From a virus, in the IMG/VR virus record IMGVR_UViG_3300047548_000700, positions 1 through 21,130 of that record: a stretch of DNA of 21,130 nt; one strand, given 5' to 3'. A program made the translations under genes and the position numbers. Below are positions 1 to 6,748 of the stretch, one piece after another (the stretch's first letter is position 1; every line of letters starts with the position of its first letter). The notes beneath the pieces are model-generated. The model worked only from the letters and a program-made list of their open reading frames with translations, was not told the DNA's origin and searched no databases.

Positions 1-8
1 GAGCTTTA

Positions 9-539
9 ATGGCAAACATTTGGGTAATCTCAGACACACACTTCAATCATGCAAATATTCTGAACTTTAAAGACTTTTCGGGTAACAAGGTTCGTTCATT
101 TGCATCTGTTGAAGAAATGAACGAAACGATGATTGAACGATGGAATGAAGTTGTTAAGCCAGGCGATAAGATCTATCATCTCGGTGACGTGTTCTTTGGT
201 CCAAAGAGTTGGATTGATGCGAATTGGTCACGTCTGAATGGTAAAAAGCGTCTGATCGTTGGTAATCATGATGACATTCCATACATCGTTGAAAGATGTA
301 TGTTTGACAAGGTTGAAATGTGGCGCATGTTTTCGGAATTTAATATTCTGTTAACACACGTGCCTGTTCATAATTCGACTTTGTATGAACGTCGCTTTAA
401 GAATGAACCGATGTTACCAATTAAGAACGTTCATGGACATATTCATAGTAATAAGTCACCAGATGGACCATACGTATGTGCATGTGTTGAACATATCGAC
501 TATCGTCCAATTCATATTGATGAACTGAGGATCATGTGA
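9..539 (+). CDS. Calcineurin-like metallophosphoesterase
   Basis: A 176-residue protein with the metal-binding motifs of calcineurin-like phosphoesterases in order: DTHFNH near residue 9, GDVFFG near 59, GNHD near 86, a TH pair near 116 and HGHIHS near 141. The family hydrolyses phosphomono- or diesters with two metal ions; small phage members of this type are common and usually unassigned, so the substrate is unknown. No signal peptide is seen, so it should be cytosolic. It is the first gene visible in a rightward run and overlaps the next gene by 4 bases. Family assignment is secure from motifs; the precise role is not. Confidence 0.88.
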   Translation: MANIWVISDTHFNHANILNFKDFSGNKVRSFASVEEMNETMIERWNEVVKPGDKIYHLGDVFFGPKSWIDANWSRLNGKKRLIVGNHDDIPYIVERCMFDKVEMWRMFSEFNILLTHVPVHNSTLYERRFKNEPMLPIKNVHGHIHSNKSPDGPYVCACVEHIDYRPIHIDELRIM

Positions 540-874
540 CGTACATTCCAACAGACGTTGAGAACGAGAGACGGAATCGCATTCGTCTCTCGCTTTTTGC
601 ATATGCATATGAATATGAAAATGACTCATTGATATCTGATATTGAATACGATATGATGTCTTATATGATTAGAAAGGATATGACGACTGGTAACGAATTG
701 ATGGATAAATTCTTTAGAGATGAATTTGAACCACATACCGGTCAATGGATACATAAACATCCAGAACTTTCTAAGTTAAAGGCAATGTACTTTGTAATGA
801 AGAATGAACAAAAATATATACGTATCGGTGATTTAGTTATTGATTGGAAAAAGAGAGAGGTTGTTGAATTATGA
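536..874 (+). CDS. Hypothetical phage protein with LigA-like N-terminal motif
   Basis: 112 residues starting at GTG 536, overlapping the previous stop; GAGG six bases upstream supports this start. Residues 18-40 (an AYAYEYENDSLISDIEYD stretch) resemble the helical domain Ia of NAD-dependent DNA ligases, where the pattern is Y...D.P.ISD.EYD. The adenylation domain is absent, so this is not a ligase by itself; it may be a phage family that shares only this helical segment. The C-terminal half is charged and has no recognised motif. It overlaps the following lipoprotein gene by ATGA. Function unknown. Confidence 0.7.
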   Translation: MTYIPTDVENERRNRIRLSLFAYAYEYENDSLISDIEYDMMSYMIRKDMTTGNELMDKFFRDEFEPHTGQWIHKHPELSKLKAMYFVMKNEQKYIRIGDLVIDWKKREVVEL

Positions 875-1128
875 AGAAGTTTTTAATTATTGCAGCATTA
901 AGTCTAACTCTTGGTGGATGTAACGCGGCGGCATATAGTACACATCATCATCGTCGTCCAGTAGCATCTGTATATGTACCACCACATGTGTATGTAGCGC
1001 CTAGACCACAGTTTATCTATCGTCAGCACTATACACAACCATACCCATATCGTGTATACCAGCATCGTCCACATTATTATAATCCTCACCATTATCGTCC
1101 AAATTACTATCATTATCGTAGGCATTGA
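871..1128 (+). CDS. Small His/Tyr/Pro-rich lipoprotein
   Basis: 85 residues with a short positive N-terminus, a hydrophobic segment and a lipobox (LGGC, Cys at residue 17), so it is predicted to be a membrane-anchored lipoprotein after signal peptidase II cleavage. The mature part is low complexity, dominated by His, Tyr, Pro and Arg, which could bind metals or a surface, but no domain is recognisable. It is translationally coupled to the upstream gene through an ATGA overlap. A phage lipoprotein could act in superinfection exclusion; that is speculation. Confidence 0.75.
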   Translation: MKKFLIIAALSLTLGGCNAAAYSTHHHRRPVASVYVPPHVYVAPRPQFIYRQHYTQPYPYRVYQHRPHYYNPHHYRPNYYHYRRH

Positions 1129-1130
1129 TC

Positions 1131-1427
1131 ATGATGCCAAAAACAAAACCAGAAGAACTATCAGCAGCTCTACGTATTATTGCTGATTGGTTTGACAATA
1201 AATCCGTTGAATGTAAAGAGGATGCTGATTTCTGGGGACACACAATTCGTGCTCGTGCATTGGATGAGGCTGCTGATTATATCGATAAACTGCAAAAATG
1301 CAGATCTATAATCGAACATATCGCTAGTGATGGTATCGAATTGTCTTTGGATAAGATTGAACTTCAACGAAATCGTTACATCGATCTTTGTACAAAAATG
1401 AGAAATGAGTTGTATAGTGATGAGTAA
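1131..1427 (+). CDS. Hypothetical protein
   Basis: About 98 residues. The frame also opens at TTG 1125, but tandem ATG codons at 1131 and 1134 are the more likely starts. The sequence is helical and acidic, with AALRIIADWFDNKSVE and ARALDEAADYIDKLQK stretches like those of small phage proteins whose helices carry an AADxIxxL pattern. No catalytic motif, signal peptide or membrane segment. It lies in the operon-like run of small genes and its 3' end overlaps the next gene. Confidence 0.65.
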   Translation: MMPKTKPEELSAALRIIADWFDNKSVECKEDADFWGHTIRARALDEAADYIDKLQKCRSIIEHIASDGIELSLDKIELQRNRYIDLCTKMRNELYSDE

Positions 1428-1641
1428 GATCGTAAAGTTTCCAGAAAATAGAATCGTTCGACAAGAGACAGAAGTATCTTTTGATGAAATGAGAAAGTTT
1501 CTTTATATCTACAATTTGGCAGAAGAGTCAGGTGCTACCTTTTACACAATAGATAATGCTGTGTCATTCCAAAGCATGGATAACTTTGACAAGTTTGTAG
1601 AATTGATCTTTAAAAATATGGATATTAAAGATGACAATTAA
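1420..1641 (+). CDS. Hypothetical protein
   Basis: 73 residues if read from ATG 1420; an in-frame ATG at 1405 would add five. The 1420 start overlaps the previous stop by 8 bases, as is usual in this run. The product is a small mixed alpha/beta protein (FPENRIV, then FDEMRKFLYIYNLAEESG) with no recognised domain. It overlaps the next gene by 11 bases. Not recognised. Confidence 0.6.
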   Translation: MSKIVKFPENRIVRQETEVSFDEMRKFLYIYNLAEESGATFYTIDNAVSFQSMDNFDKFVELIFKNMDIKDDN

Positions 1642-1831
1642 CGAAATAAGAAAAGATCTTGATAATAAGAGAATTGTATTTTACGCGGATGAAGTAAAAT
1701 ATCTTCTTAAAGAGTTTGATTATGTGCTAGAGGCATTGAAATTAGCAGATGGTGCTTTGAGTGGTGCTAACATGAATATGAAAGTTGTAGAGATGCGTGT
1801 TCGAACAGCTCTTGCTAAAGGGGAGATGTGA
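1631..1831 (+). CDS. Hypothetical protein
   Basis: 66 residues, helical, with no recognised domain (INEIRKDLDNKRIVFYADEV, then a Leu-rich helix). TTAAAG precedes the start as a weak ribosome binding site inside the previous gene. The 3' end contains the strong GGGGAG ribosome binding site of the next gene, and the stop TGA overlaps the next ATG. Base composition is low GC like the phage background, in contrast with the gene that follows. Confidence 0.6.
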   Translation: MTINEIRKDLDNKRIVFYADEVKYLLKEFDYVLEALKLADGALSGANMNMKVVEMRVRTALAKGEM

Positions 1832-2043
1832 TGGTCGGGTGGTGGAAGTTACGCCCCATTATAGCGCCACTGCCGCGTGGGTTTATGGACGACGACTCTT
1901 CCCACAAAGAGGCGCGTGAGTGGATGAATAAGGCAGCCGACGAAATTGAAAGCCTGCGGCGCATCATCTACGATCTATTGGATGATGGAGACGAAACAGA
2001 TCGCGTCCGCGCCCGCGCCGCCCTTGGAGAGGAGAATAAGTGA
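1831..2043 (+). CDS. Small Ea22-like protein, GC-rich
   Basis: 70 residues from ATG 1831 (TGATG overlap with the upstream stop; GGGGAG five to six bases upstream). The EAREWMNKAADEIESLRRII segment matches the AADEIExLR helix found in many small Ea22-like phage proteins of rhizobial and other proteobacterial phages; function unknown. The codons are clearly richer in GC than the neighbours (for example the run encoding DRVRARAALGEE), which suggests recent acquisition from a GC-rich host or prophage pool. Similar composition recurs in the gene at 2341. Confidence 0.65.
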   Translation: MVGWWKLRPIIAPLPRGFMDDDSSHKEAREWMNKAADEIESLRRIIYDLLDDGDETDRVRARAALGEENK

Positions 2044-2195
2044 TGACACGTCAAATATTCCACAATATTATTACTGCTCTTTTATCCACAGCATCTAGCA
2101 TAATGATTGGTATTGGATCAAATGCTTATATTGGCTGTGGTGTGTTTTTTGGATTTTGGGCATTGTTCCTTTTCTTTGAAGGGTATGAGAAGTGA
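2043..2195 (+). CDS. Small membrane protein
   Basis: 50 residues from ATG 2043, overlapping the upstream stop (AAGTGATG). Two hydrophobic stretches (residues about 7-24 and 28-46, the latter GCGVFFGFWALFLFF) predict two membrane-spanning helices. It returns to the low-GC composition of the phage background. The stop overlaps the next start by one base (TGATG). No family recognised; the coupling to both neighbours is the main evidence that it is translated. Confidence 0.55.
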   Translation: MTRQIFHNIITALLSTASSIMIGIGSNAYIGCGVFFGFWALFLFFEGYEK

Positions 2196-2344
2196 TGCTT
2201 GCCAAATGGACAGAAATTTTACCATTGTTCGTAGTTCGTTGGCTTTCTAATCGTAATTGTGAGCGCATGACAATGCAAGGAGAAGTATTCCATCAAGCGC
2301 GGCCTGACTGTCTGTTTTGGTCAAGAGAGGAGAAGAAGGGATGA
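2195..2344 (+). CDS. Small hypothetical protein
   Basis: 49 residues from ATG 2195 (TGATG with the upstream stop) to TGA 2344, which overlaps the next start as ATGA. The sequence (AKWTEILPLFVVRWLSN, then QGEVFHQARPDCLFW) is basic and aromatic and resembles no family I know. Its 3' end carries AGGAG-type bases that serve as the ribosome binding site for the next gene. Support is from coupling and spacing only. Confidence 0.5.
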   Translation: MLAKWTEILPLFVVRWLSNRNCERMTMQGEVFHQARPDCLFWSREEKKG

Positions 2345-2640
2345 GCGACGAACAGTGTGGCGCAGATCCATTTGAAAATGGCTATGACCAAAAGCTCAGT
2401 GAAAAGGAATATCGCGAGCGCATTAAATACTTGATGCGGTGCCACGATGACTCCGCCGACGAGATCGAACGCCTGCGTGCGAGCGAAGCGCGGCTGCGGG
2501 AGGCGCTTCGCAGAGTGCGAACGGCAATCGTGGAAGCCGATCCCTCTATACTCATATGCACCTTATGGATGCCTGACACGATGAGCGAGACGGTTGTCGA
2601 TCATATCGACGCCGCCCTTGAAGAGGAGAAGAAAGGATGA
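2341..2640 (+). CDS. Ea22-like coiled-coil protein, GC-rich
   Basis: 99 residues starting at ATG 2341, chosen over an upstream in-frame start because it forms an ATGA overlap and has GGAG/AAGAAGG just upstream. Residues 20-65 form a charged helix with DDSADEIERLRASEARLREALR, a coiled-coil pattern of Ea22-like accessory proteins. The middle is strongly GC-rich relative to the flanks, matching the gene at 1831. It is coupled to the next gene (ATGA at 2637). Function unknown. Confidence 0.65.
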   Translation: MSDEQCGADPFENGYDQKLSEKEYRERIKYLMRCHDDSADEIERLRASEARLREALRRVRTAIVEADPSILICTLWMPDTMSETVVDHIDAALEEEKKG

Positions 2641-2939
2641 GCGAAGATATTGTAAAACGGATTCGTAGTGTCGGTCGTGATTACGACTTTCATGAGAACG
2701 CCTTGATTTATGAAGCAGCCAACGAAATTGAACGCTTGCGTGAAAAGTGTGACCGTCAGGCAATGATCCTTCGTAGGTTGACACCTGAGAACTTTCCTGA
2801 TACATATTTTATCTGCGGTGAAGCAGGTACAAAAGACATAAATGGATTACCGGAAAAGATTCTGGTTGTTCCAGCATATGGTGTTGACTTTTCATATGTC
2901 TATGAACGAACAGAAAAAACAACAGGACCAGAGTGGTAA
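2637..2939 (+). CDS. Ea22-like hypothetical protein
   Basis: 100 residues. The N-terminal half repeats the AANEIERLREKCDRQ helix seen in the two preceding Ea22-like genes, so it probably belongs to the same loose family, while the C-terminal half (GEAGTKDINGLPEKILVVPAYGVDFSYVYERTE) is beta-rich and distinct. Coupled to the upstream gene by ATGA; the next gene starts one base after its stop. No catalytic motif. Confidence 0.6.
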   Translation: MSEDIVKRIRSVGRDYDFHENALIYEAANEIERLREKCDRQAMILRRLTPENFPDTYFICGEAGTKDINGLPEKILVVPAYGVDFSYVYERTEKTTGPEW

Positions 2940-2940
2940 A

Positions 2941-3300
2941 ATGACTTGTAAATATCAAATTGACGAAGTGTGGTATAGTGTTCTTACCAAGTGTAACTTA
3001 GGTGTTAAGAAGATTTATATGACAGACGAGAATGGAATTGAGTGGTATCGTTATCCAGTACCACCAATTTCTTATGTGATTGAGCGATATGTTATTGTTG
3101 GTCGATCATGGAGTGTCTTTGAAGGTGACTGTAAATATGGTTACCCTTACGTTGAGTATGAGATGATGAACCAAGAGACAAATGAGTATGTAAACTTCTT
3201 AGAAGAAGAATTTGATGGTACAACACATCGTAAGTTCTTTAGATCGTTAAAAGAAGCAGAACATTATGTGAAGGAAAAGACAAATGAATATCGGAATTGA
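2941..3300 (+). CDS. Hypothetical protein
   Basis: 119 residues from ATG 2941, directly after the previous stop. A longer frame opens at 2842, but that would overlap the preceding gene by about 100 bases, so the later start is preferred. The product is aromatic-rich and acidic (YQIDEVWYSVLTKCNLGVKKIY, then EWYRYPVPPISYVIERYVI) with a C-terminal helix. No recognised family. It overlaps the HAD-like gene by 17 bases. Confidence 0.6.
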   Translation: MTCKYQIDEVWYSVLTKCNLGVKKIYMTDENGIEWYRYPVPPISYVIERYVIVGRSWSVFEGDCKYGYPYVEYEMMNQETNEYVNFLEEEFDGTTHRKFFRSLKEAEHYVKEKTNEYRN

Positions 3301-3571
3301 TTTTGACGATACCTATACTCGTGATCCAGAACTTTGGGATCAATTTATTTTCACAGCAAAAGCTAGAGGTCATGATATCCGTGTCGTAACTTTTCGTAAG
3401 TCTACGATGAGAGATGATGTCCTTGACAACATTGGCATTCCTGTGATATATACAGAATTTACACAAAAGCGTAAGTTCACTAATAAACTTGGATGGGTAG
3501 TTGATGTATGGATTGATGACTCACCTGAGTTTATTGTTAATCCTGTAGTTCTTCTAGATCCTGAACCATAA
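3284..3571 (+). CDS. HAD-like phosphatase-fold protein
   Basis: 95 residues. IGIDFDDTYTRDP at the N-terminus is HAD motif I (nucleophile Asp and the second Asp two residues later), and VWIDDSPEFI near residue 75 matches motif IV acidic residues; RVVTFRK near residue 33 sits where motif II (Thr) is expected. It is much shorter than typical HAD phosphatases, lacking a cap domain, as in small phage HAD proteins. A role in nucleotide or nucleic-acid 5'-phosphate metabolism is possible but not shown. It is followed by a long inverted repeat, so it probably ends the first operon. Confidence 0.7.
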   Translation: MNIGIDFDDTYTRDPELWDQFIFTAKARGHDIRVVTFRKSTMRDDVLDNIGIPVIYTEFTQKRKFTNKLGWVVDVWIDDSPEFIVNPVVLLDPEP

Positions 3572-3578
3572 TAAAAAT

Positions 3579-3612
3579 AAATACTCTTATAACAACAAAT
3601 ATAAGAGTATTT
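3579..3612 (+). terminator. Perfect 13-bp inverted repeat, likely terminator
   Basis: Arms AAATACTCTTATA and TATAAGAGTATTT separated by ACAACAAA form a perfect hairpin between the HAD-like gene and the next start at 3616. The T run after the stem is short, so termination may be partial, or the hairpin may act as an mRNA end-protector or bidirectional element. Confidence 0.55.
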
Positions 3613-3615
3613 CCT

Positions 3616-4044
3616 ATGATTAGATTTTCTAACTTTCTTGTAGAATCAATGCCAACACGTCATGATCTTGGTGATGGTCATGTTGTATATCATCATGAAG
3701 TTGGTGGTCATTCTATTCAAACACATTTTATTCCTAGACATAAAGATGGTAAAATTGTTGGTCATGATGTTCATTTCACAAGACACTCTGGTAAAAATGT
3801 GAATCCATCATCACGTTCTGGGATGTCTAGAATATCTTCATCAGATCGTATAAAATCACTTGCATCTGTTCGTAATGCCGTGCATCATTTCATTAAGACA
3901 AATAAACCAACAGCACTTCATGCAGATGCAAACACAAAGAAAAAAGGTGCTGTTTTTGGACGTGTTCTTCAATCTGTTGCACAAAAACATGGAGCATCTG
4001 TTCACACATCAGGAAAATCGTCAGTAGTTAAATTTTCCAATTGA
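3616..4044 (+). CDS. Putative internal head protein with capsid-targeting N-terminus
   Basis: 142 residues, rich in His, Ser and Lys. The N-terminus MIRFSNFLVESMP resembles the capsid-targeting peptides of T4-superfamily internal proteins (M-K/x-x-F-x-x-F-L/I-x-E), with LVE fitting the (L/I)-x-E site cut by the T4-type prohead protease. The rest (GHVVYHHEVGGHSIQTHF, HDVHFTRHSGK, a basic helix and a beta-rich C-terminus) has no enzyme motif I recognise. The likely role is a protein packaged in the head, possibly delivered with DNA; this is inference from the N-terminus. Confidence 0.55.
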   Translation: MIRFSNFLVESMPTRHDLGDGHVVYHHEVGGHSIQTHFIPRHKDGKIVGHDVHFTRHSGKNVNPSSRSGMSRISSSDRIKSLASVRNAVHHFIKTNKPTALHADANTKKKGAVFGRVLQSVAQKHGASVHTSGKSSVVKFSN

Positions 4045-4068
4045 CATAGTTCTTATCAAATGTATAAT
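4041..4068 (+). promoter_or_regulatory. Sigma70-type promoter
   Basis: TTGACA at 4041-4046 and TATAAT at 4063-4068 with a 16-base spacer, overlapping the stop codon of the upstream gene. It should drive the small genes from 4101 onward. Confidence 0.75.
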
Positions 4069-4100
4069 GACTAGTAATGCAACCAGTGAAAGGCTATATC

Positions 4101-4271
4101 ATGTCACTAGATAAACTTCGTGGGAAGATGCTATCTGTTACGTTCACATTCGAACAGTTAGCATACATTATTGAGGTGCTAGAAGAACTAGCAGAAGATG
4201 ATGTGGTGCTTAATGAAATCATGAATGTTTTTGATGAAGTAGAAGTAATTGATGAAGAATACGTGAACTAA
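4101..4271 (+). CDS. Small acidic hypothetical protein
   Basis: 56 residues from ATG 4101, preferred over an in-frame ATG at 4077 because AAAGG lies seven bases upstream and a promoter ends at 4068. The sequence is basic at the N-terminus and then strongly acidic and helical (YIIEVLEELAEDDVVLNEIMNVFDEVEVIDEE), as in small phage regulatory or DNA-mimic proteins, but no family is recognised. First gene of a short operon. Confidence 0.6.
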   Translation: MSLDKLRGKMLSVTFTFEQLAYIIEVLEELAEDDVVLNEIMNVFDEVEVIDEEYVN

Positions 4272-4282
4272 GGAGAAACACC

Positions 4283-4504
4283 ATGAACATCCGTGAATCC
4301 TTAAAATTCATCAGCATAGGTCTTGTAGAAATGACAAAGGTTTCTGCTGTAATTGCTCTAATTGCATCTGTTATAGGATTAACCTATTTTCTCTTTGATG
4401 TAGTTGGAGTTACAATTGCTTTAGCTTTTGTTTTTATTATTTTTACTGCATATCATATTGGTCAAATTTATGTTATAATGGATAGTTGGAAAAGTGAAAA
4501 GTAA
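4283..4504 (+). CDS. Small membrane protein, two predicted TM helices
   Basis: 73 residues with AAGGAG upstream of ATG 4283. Hydrophobic segments at about 22-41 (VIALIASVIGLTYFLFDVVG) and 44-66 predict two transmembrane helices with a short charged C-terminal tail. No family recognised. It overlaps the next membrane peptide. A membrane-located early phage function is plausible only from topology. Confidence 0.6.
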   Translation: MNIRESLKFISIGLVEMTKVSAVIALIASVIGLTYFLFDVVGVTIALAFVFIIFTAYHIGQIYVIMDSWKSEK

Positions 4505-4601
4505 GTTTGTAAAGTGGGTATTAGGTGCAGGTGCTGCTCTTTTAGTCCTTGACATTTTAGCAGCACTTGCTATATTCCTAGTATGGAGTTATTGGTGGTG
4601 A
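4494..4601 (+). CDS. 35-residue single-pass membrane peptide
   Basis: Starts at GTG 4494 inside the end of the previous gene, encodes a basic N-terminus (KSKFVKW) and one hydrophobic helix (VLGAGAALLVLDILAALAIFLVW), and stops at TGA 4601 inside the start of the next gene. The overlaps at both ends and the clear membrane helix argue that it is translated. There is no strong ribosome binding site (GGAAAAG), so coupling from upstream is likely. Confidence 0.5.
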   Translation: MKSKFVKWVLGAGAALLVLDILAALAIFLVWSYWW

Positions 4602-5023
4602 ATATTATTACAAAACCTGAAATGTTTTCCCATTCACAGATTCAGTTGATTGAAAGGCAGTATAACGCCAAGTACATCTGTGAATCTTGTGTTCGCACGC
4701 TTACTAAGCAGTGGGCAAATTATCCTGCTGCATTCTTTTACACAGAAAAACCACACCCACAAGGATCAAATTGGTTTGCAATTTATTTCAATACTGAAAA
4801 TAAACCAATGATCACAAATGGTGACGTAATCACTGAACCATTTGAAGGTATTCAGATTGATAATGATATTATTTTTTCAAGATATCGCCATGACTATCGT
4901 GAACATCGTGGTGTATTTGTTGATGGTGGACGTGATTATCTTCGTTGCGGTGGACAACGACTTGATGCTGTTAAAGTTGTAAAGTTAAAGGCTGTTGATG
5001 ATCATTTGGAGATTGTAGAATGA
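4583..5023 (+). CDS. Hypothetical protein
   Basis: About 146 residues from ATG 4583; GTG codons near 4595-4598 are alternative starts. The mid-part has a CESC pair (residues about 32-35), an FFYTEKPHPQGSNWFAIYF block and a glycine-rich DGGRDYLRCGG segment, suggesting a compact alpha/beta fold. I do not recognise the family. It overlaps the next gene by ATGA. Confidence 0.6.
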   Translation: MELLVVNIITKPEMFSHSQIQLIERQYNAKYICESCVRTLTKQWANYPAAFFYTEKPHPQGSNWFAIYFNTENKPMITNGDVITEPFEGIQIDNDIIFSRYRHDYREHRGVFVDGGRDYLRCGGQRLDAVKVVKLKAVDDHLEIVE

Positions 5024-5253
5024 CATATAAAATTGAAATTGATGAAAGTACAATTGATAAGATTGTTAGGGATAGACTATTATCTGATTATGATATGATT
5101 GATGGAGACATTAAAAAGCTACAATCTTTAGGTGATGAATTAAAGGAATATCATAAGATTGATTTGGCTGATATGTGTAAGTGGCGAGATCTGTTAAAGG
5201 GTCTTCTTGAATACTACATGATTCCTTCAGAATATGATAAAAAGTTCTCATAA
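5020..5253 (+). CDS. Hypothetical phage protein
   Basis: 77 residues, helical, with IEIDESTIDKIVRDRLLSDYDMIDGDI followed by DMCKWRDLLKGLLEYYMIPSEYD. This resembles small proteins common in T4-superfamily phages with a conserved helical N-terminus and a C-terminal LLEYY/MIP segment, all of unknown function. Coupled to the upstream gene by ATGA. After the stop comes CATAAATA, a variant of the late promoter motif. Confidence 0.65.
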   Translation: MTYKIEIDESTIDKIVRDRLLSDYDMIDGDIKKLQSLGDELKEYHKIDLADMCKWRDLLKGLLEYYMIPSEYDKKFS

Positions 5254-5349
5254 ATAATAATGTATCACTTCATTTCAGTTTATGCGGTTCTGTTTGAAGT
5301 TTTTGTTGTGTAAATTAAAAAACCGTTTTCCATAAGAAAGGATAAAATT

Positions 5350-5625
5350 ATGGCTCCATTTGGTATTGCAGCAATTGTCGCTGCAGGTCTCTTCATTGGC
5401 GGTACAGTTGTTAAGCCAGAAGAACCAGTTCTTGGAACTGTTATGCAGGGTGCTGGTATCGGTACTCTAATCGGTGGCGGCATTGGTGCTGTTGCAGGTG
5501 TTGGTAGTGGCCTTGCTACCGCTCTAGGTACGTCAACTGCTGCTGCAACTGTTGGTACAGCCGCTGTTATCGGTGGTGCAACAGGAACTGTTGGCGGTGC
5601 AGCTGTTGCACGTGCTAAGCGTTAA
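5350..5625 (+). CDS. Glycine-zipper-like membrane protein
   Basis: 91 residues, almost entirely Gly, Ala, Val, Ile and Thr, with repeated GxxxG spacing (FGIAAIVAAGLFIGGTV, then GAGIGTLIGGGIGAVAGVGSG and a final AVIGGATGTVGGAAVARAKR). This is the glycine-zipper pattern of membrane-inserting or oligomerising peptides. AAAGGA lies just upstream of ATG 5350, after a roughly 95-base untranslated leader. It stands alone, ending in a strong terminator. A structural or membrane-disrupting role is possible; function is not known. Confidence 0.65.
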   Translation: MAPFGIAAIVAAGLFIGGTVVKPEEPVLGTVMQGAGIGTLIGGGIGAVAGVGSGLATALGTSTAAATVGTAAVIGGATGTVGGAAVARAKR

Positions 5626-5649
5626 GATTTTCCATTCTTAATGTTTAAA

Positions 5650-5675
5650 GGGAGCCATTGTGCTCCCTTTTTTTT
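5650..5675 (+). terminator. Intrinsic terminator
   Basis: GGGAGC and GCTCCC pair around a 6-base loop and are followed by a run of eight T residues, a textbook rho-independent terminator after the glycine-zipper gene. Confidence 0.9.
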
Positions 5676-5691
5676 ATTTTTAAAATATATA

Positions 5692-5719
5692 TTGACATAG
5701 AGACGTTTTTTGATATTAT
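5692..5719 (+). promoter_or_regulatory. Sigma70-type promoter for DUF932 gene
   Basis: TTGACA at 5692-5697 and TATTAT at 5714-5719 with a 16-base spacer, between an intrinsic terminator and the DUF932 gene, so the gene forms its own transcription unit. Confidence 0.75.
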
Positions 5720-5761
5720 AACAACATAGAGCAATGACGCTCAGTGATGAAAGGTTATAAA

Positions 5762-6724
5762 ATGGCTCATATGATTGAAATTATTAACGGCAAGGCTCAG
5801 ATGGCTTATGCAGGTGAACTTCCTTGGCATGGTCTTGGTACCCAGGTTCCTTATGATCTAAGTCCTGCTCAGATGCTTGAGGCTGCTGGTCTTGATTGGA
5901 CTGTAACAAAGGTTCCTGCGTTTGCAGACATTAATGGTACAAAGGTATCTGTTGGTCATTCAGCGCTCGTTCGCAGTGCAGATGACAAGATCCTTGATGT
6001 TGTAACTGACGATTGGAATCCTGTTCAGAATGAAGAGGCATTCGAATTCTTCAATGAGTTTGTTGCCGCAGGTGATATGCAAATGCACACTGCAGGTTCA
6101 TTGAAGGGTGGTCAGATTGTTTGGGGTCTCGCAAAGATCAATGATTCCTTTGATCTCTTTGAAGGTGATCAGATCGATTCTTACCTTCTGTTCTCTAACT
6201 TCCACAAGTATGGGTTCTCGACTGACGTTCGTTTTACCCCTATTCGTGTTGTTTGCAATAACACTCTAACTCTTTCTCTCAACTCTCGTGTTGAGCATAT
6301 GGCTAAGATTTCCCACCGTAAGGTTTTTGAACCGACTGCTGTAAAGGAAATGCTCGGTATTGCGACAAACAAGCTTGCTAAATACAAGGAGATGGCATCA
6401 TTCCTTGGTTCTAAGCGTGCAAAGAATGAAGACATTGTTAAGTATTTCACACGTATCTTCCCAGTGACTTCTTCGAAGGAAACAGCAAATGACAACGATC
6501 TTTCTCGCAATGCTCGTATCGCTATGGATATCCTGCACACACAGCCCGGTGCGACTTACGCAGAAGGCACTTGGTGGCAGCCTTTCAATGCGGTAACCTT
6601 TATGACAGACCACGTTGTAGGACGTTCTAATGATTCTCGTCTTGTGTCTTCTTGGTATGGTTCTAATAAGAATCTAAAGACGAAGGCTCTTGAGATTGCA
6701 ATCGAAATGGCAGAGGCTGCTTAA
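5762..6724 (+). CDS. DUF932 (phage/plasmid-like TIGR03299) protein
   Basis: 320 residues from ATG 5762, chosen over 5744 because AAAGG lies seven bases upstream. The N-terminus (ELPWHGLGTQVP) and the central FTPIRVVCNNTLTLSL segment are hallmarks of the DUF932/TIGR03299 family found in large phages and plasmids. The C-terminal GATYAEGTWWQPFNAVTFMTDHVVGRSNDSRL region is also typical. The biochemical role is not established. The gene is isolated between a strong promoter and a perfect terminator and its codons look highly expressed (frequent CTT/GGT/AAG). Confidence 0.88.
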   Translation: MAHMIEIINGKAQMAYAGELPWHGLGTQVPYDLSPAQMLEAAGLDWTVTKVPAFADINGTKVSVGHSALVRSADDKILDVVTDDWNPVQNEEAFEFFNEFVAAGDMQMHTAGSLKGGQIVWGLAKINDSFDLFEGDQIDSYLLFSNFHKYGFSTDVRFTPIRVVCNNTLTLSLNSRVEHMAKISHRKVFEPTAVKEMLGIATNKLAKYKEMASFLGSKRAKNEDIVKYFTRIFPVTSSKETANDNDLSRNARIAMDILHTQPGATYAEGTWWQPFNAVTFMTDHVVGRSNDSRLVSSWYGSNKNLKTKALEIAIEMAEAA

Positions 6725-6737
6725 GCAGCCTCTTTTT
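6713..6737 (+). terminator. Intrinsic terminator overlapping the stop codon
   Basis: GAGGCTGC and GCAGCCTC form a perfect 8-bp stem with loop TTAA, followed by TTTTT. The TAA stop codon of the DUF932 gene is the loop itself. Confidence 0.92.
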
Positions 6738-6748
6738 ATGAGGCTAAC

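Noticed and set aside
6181-6613. Minus-strand frames inside the DUF932 gene
   Set aside because: Antisense shadows of a gene with clear family motifs, promoter and terminator.
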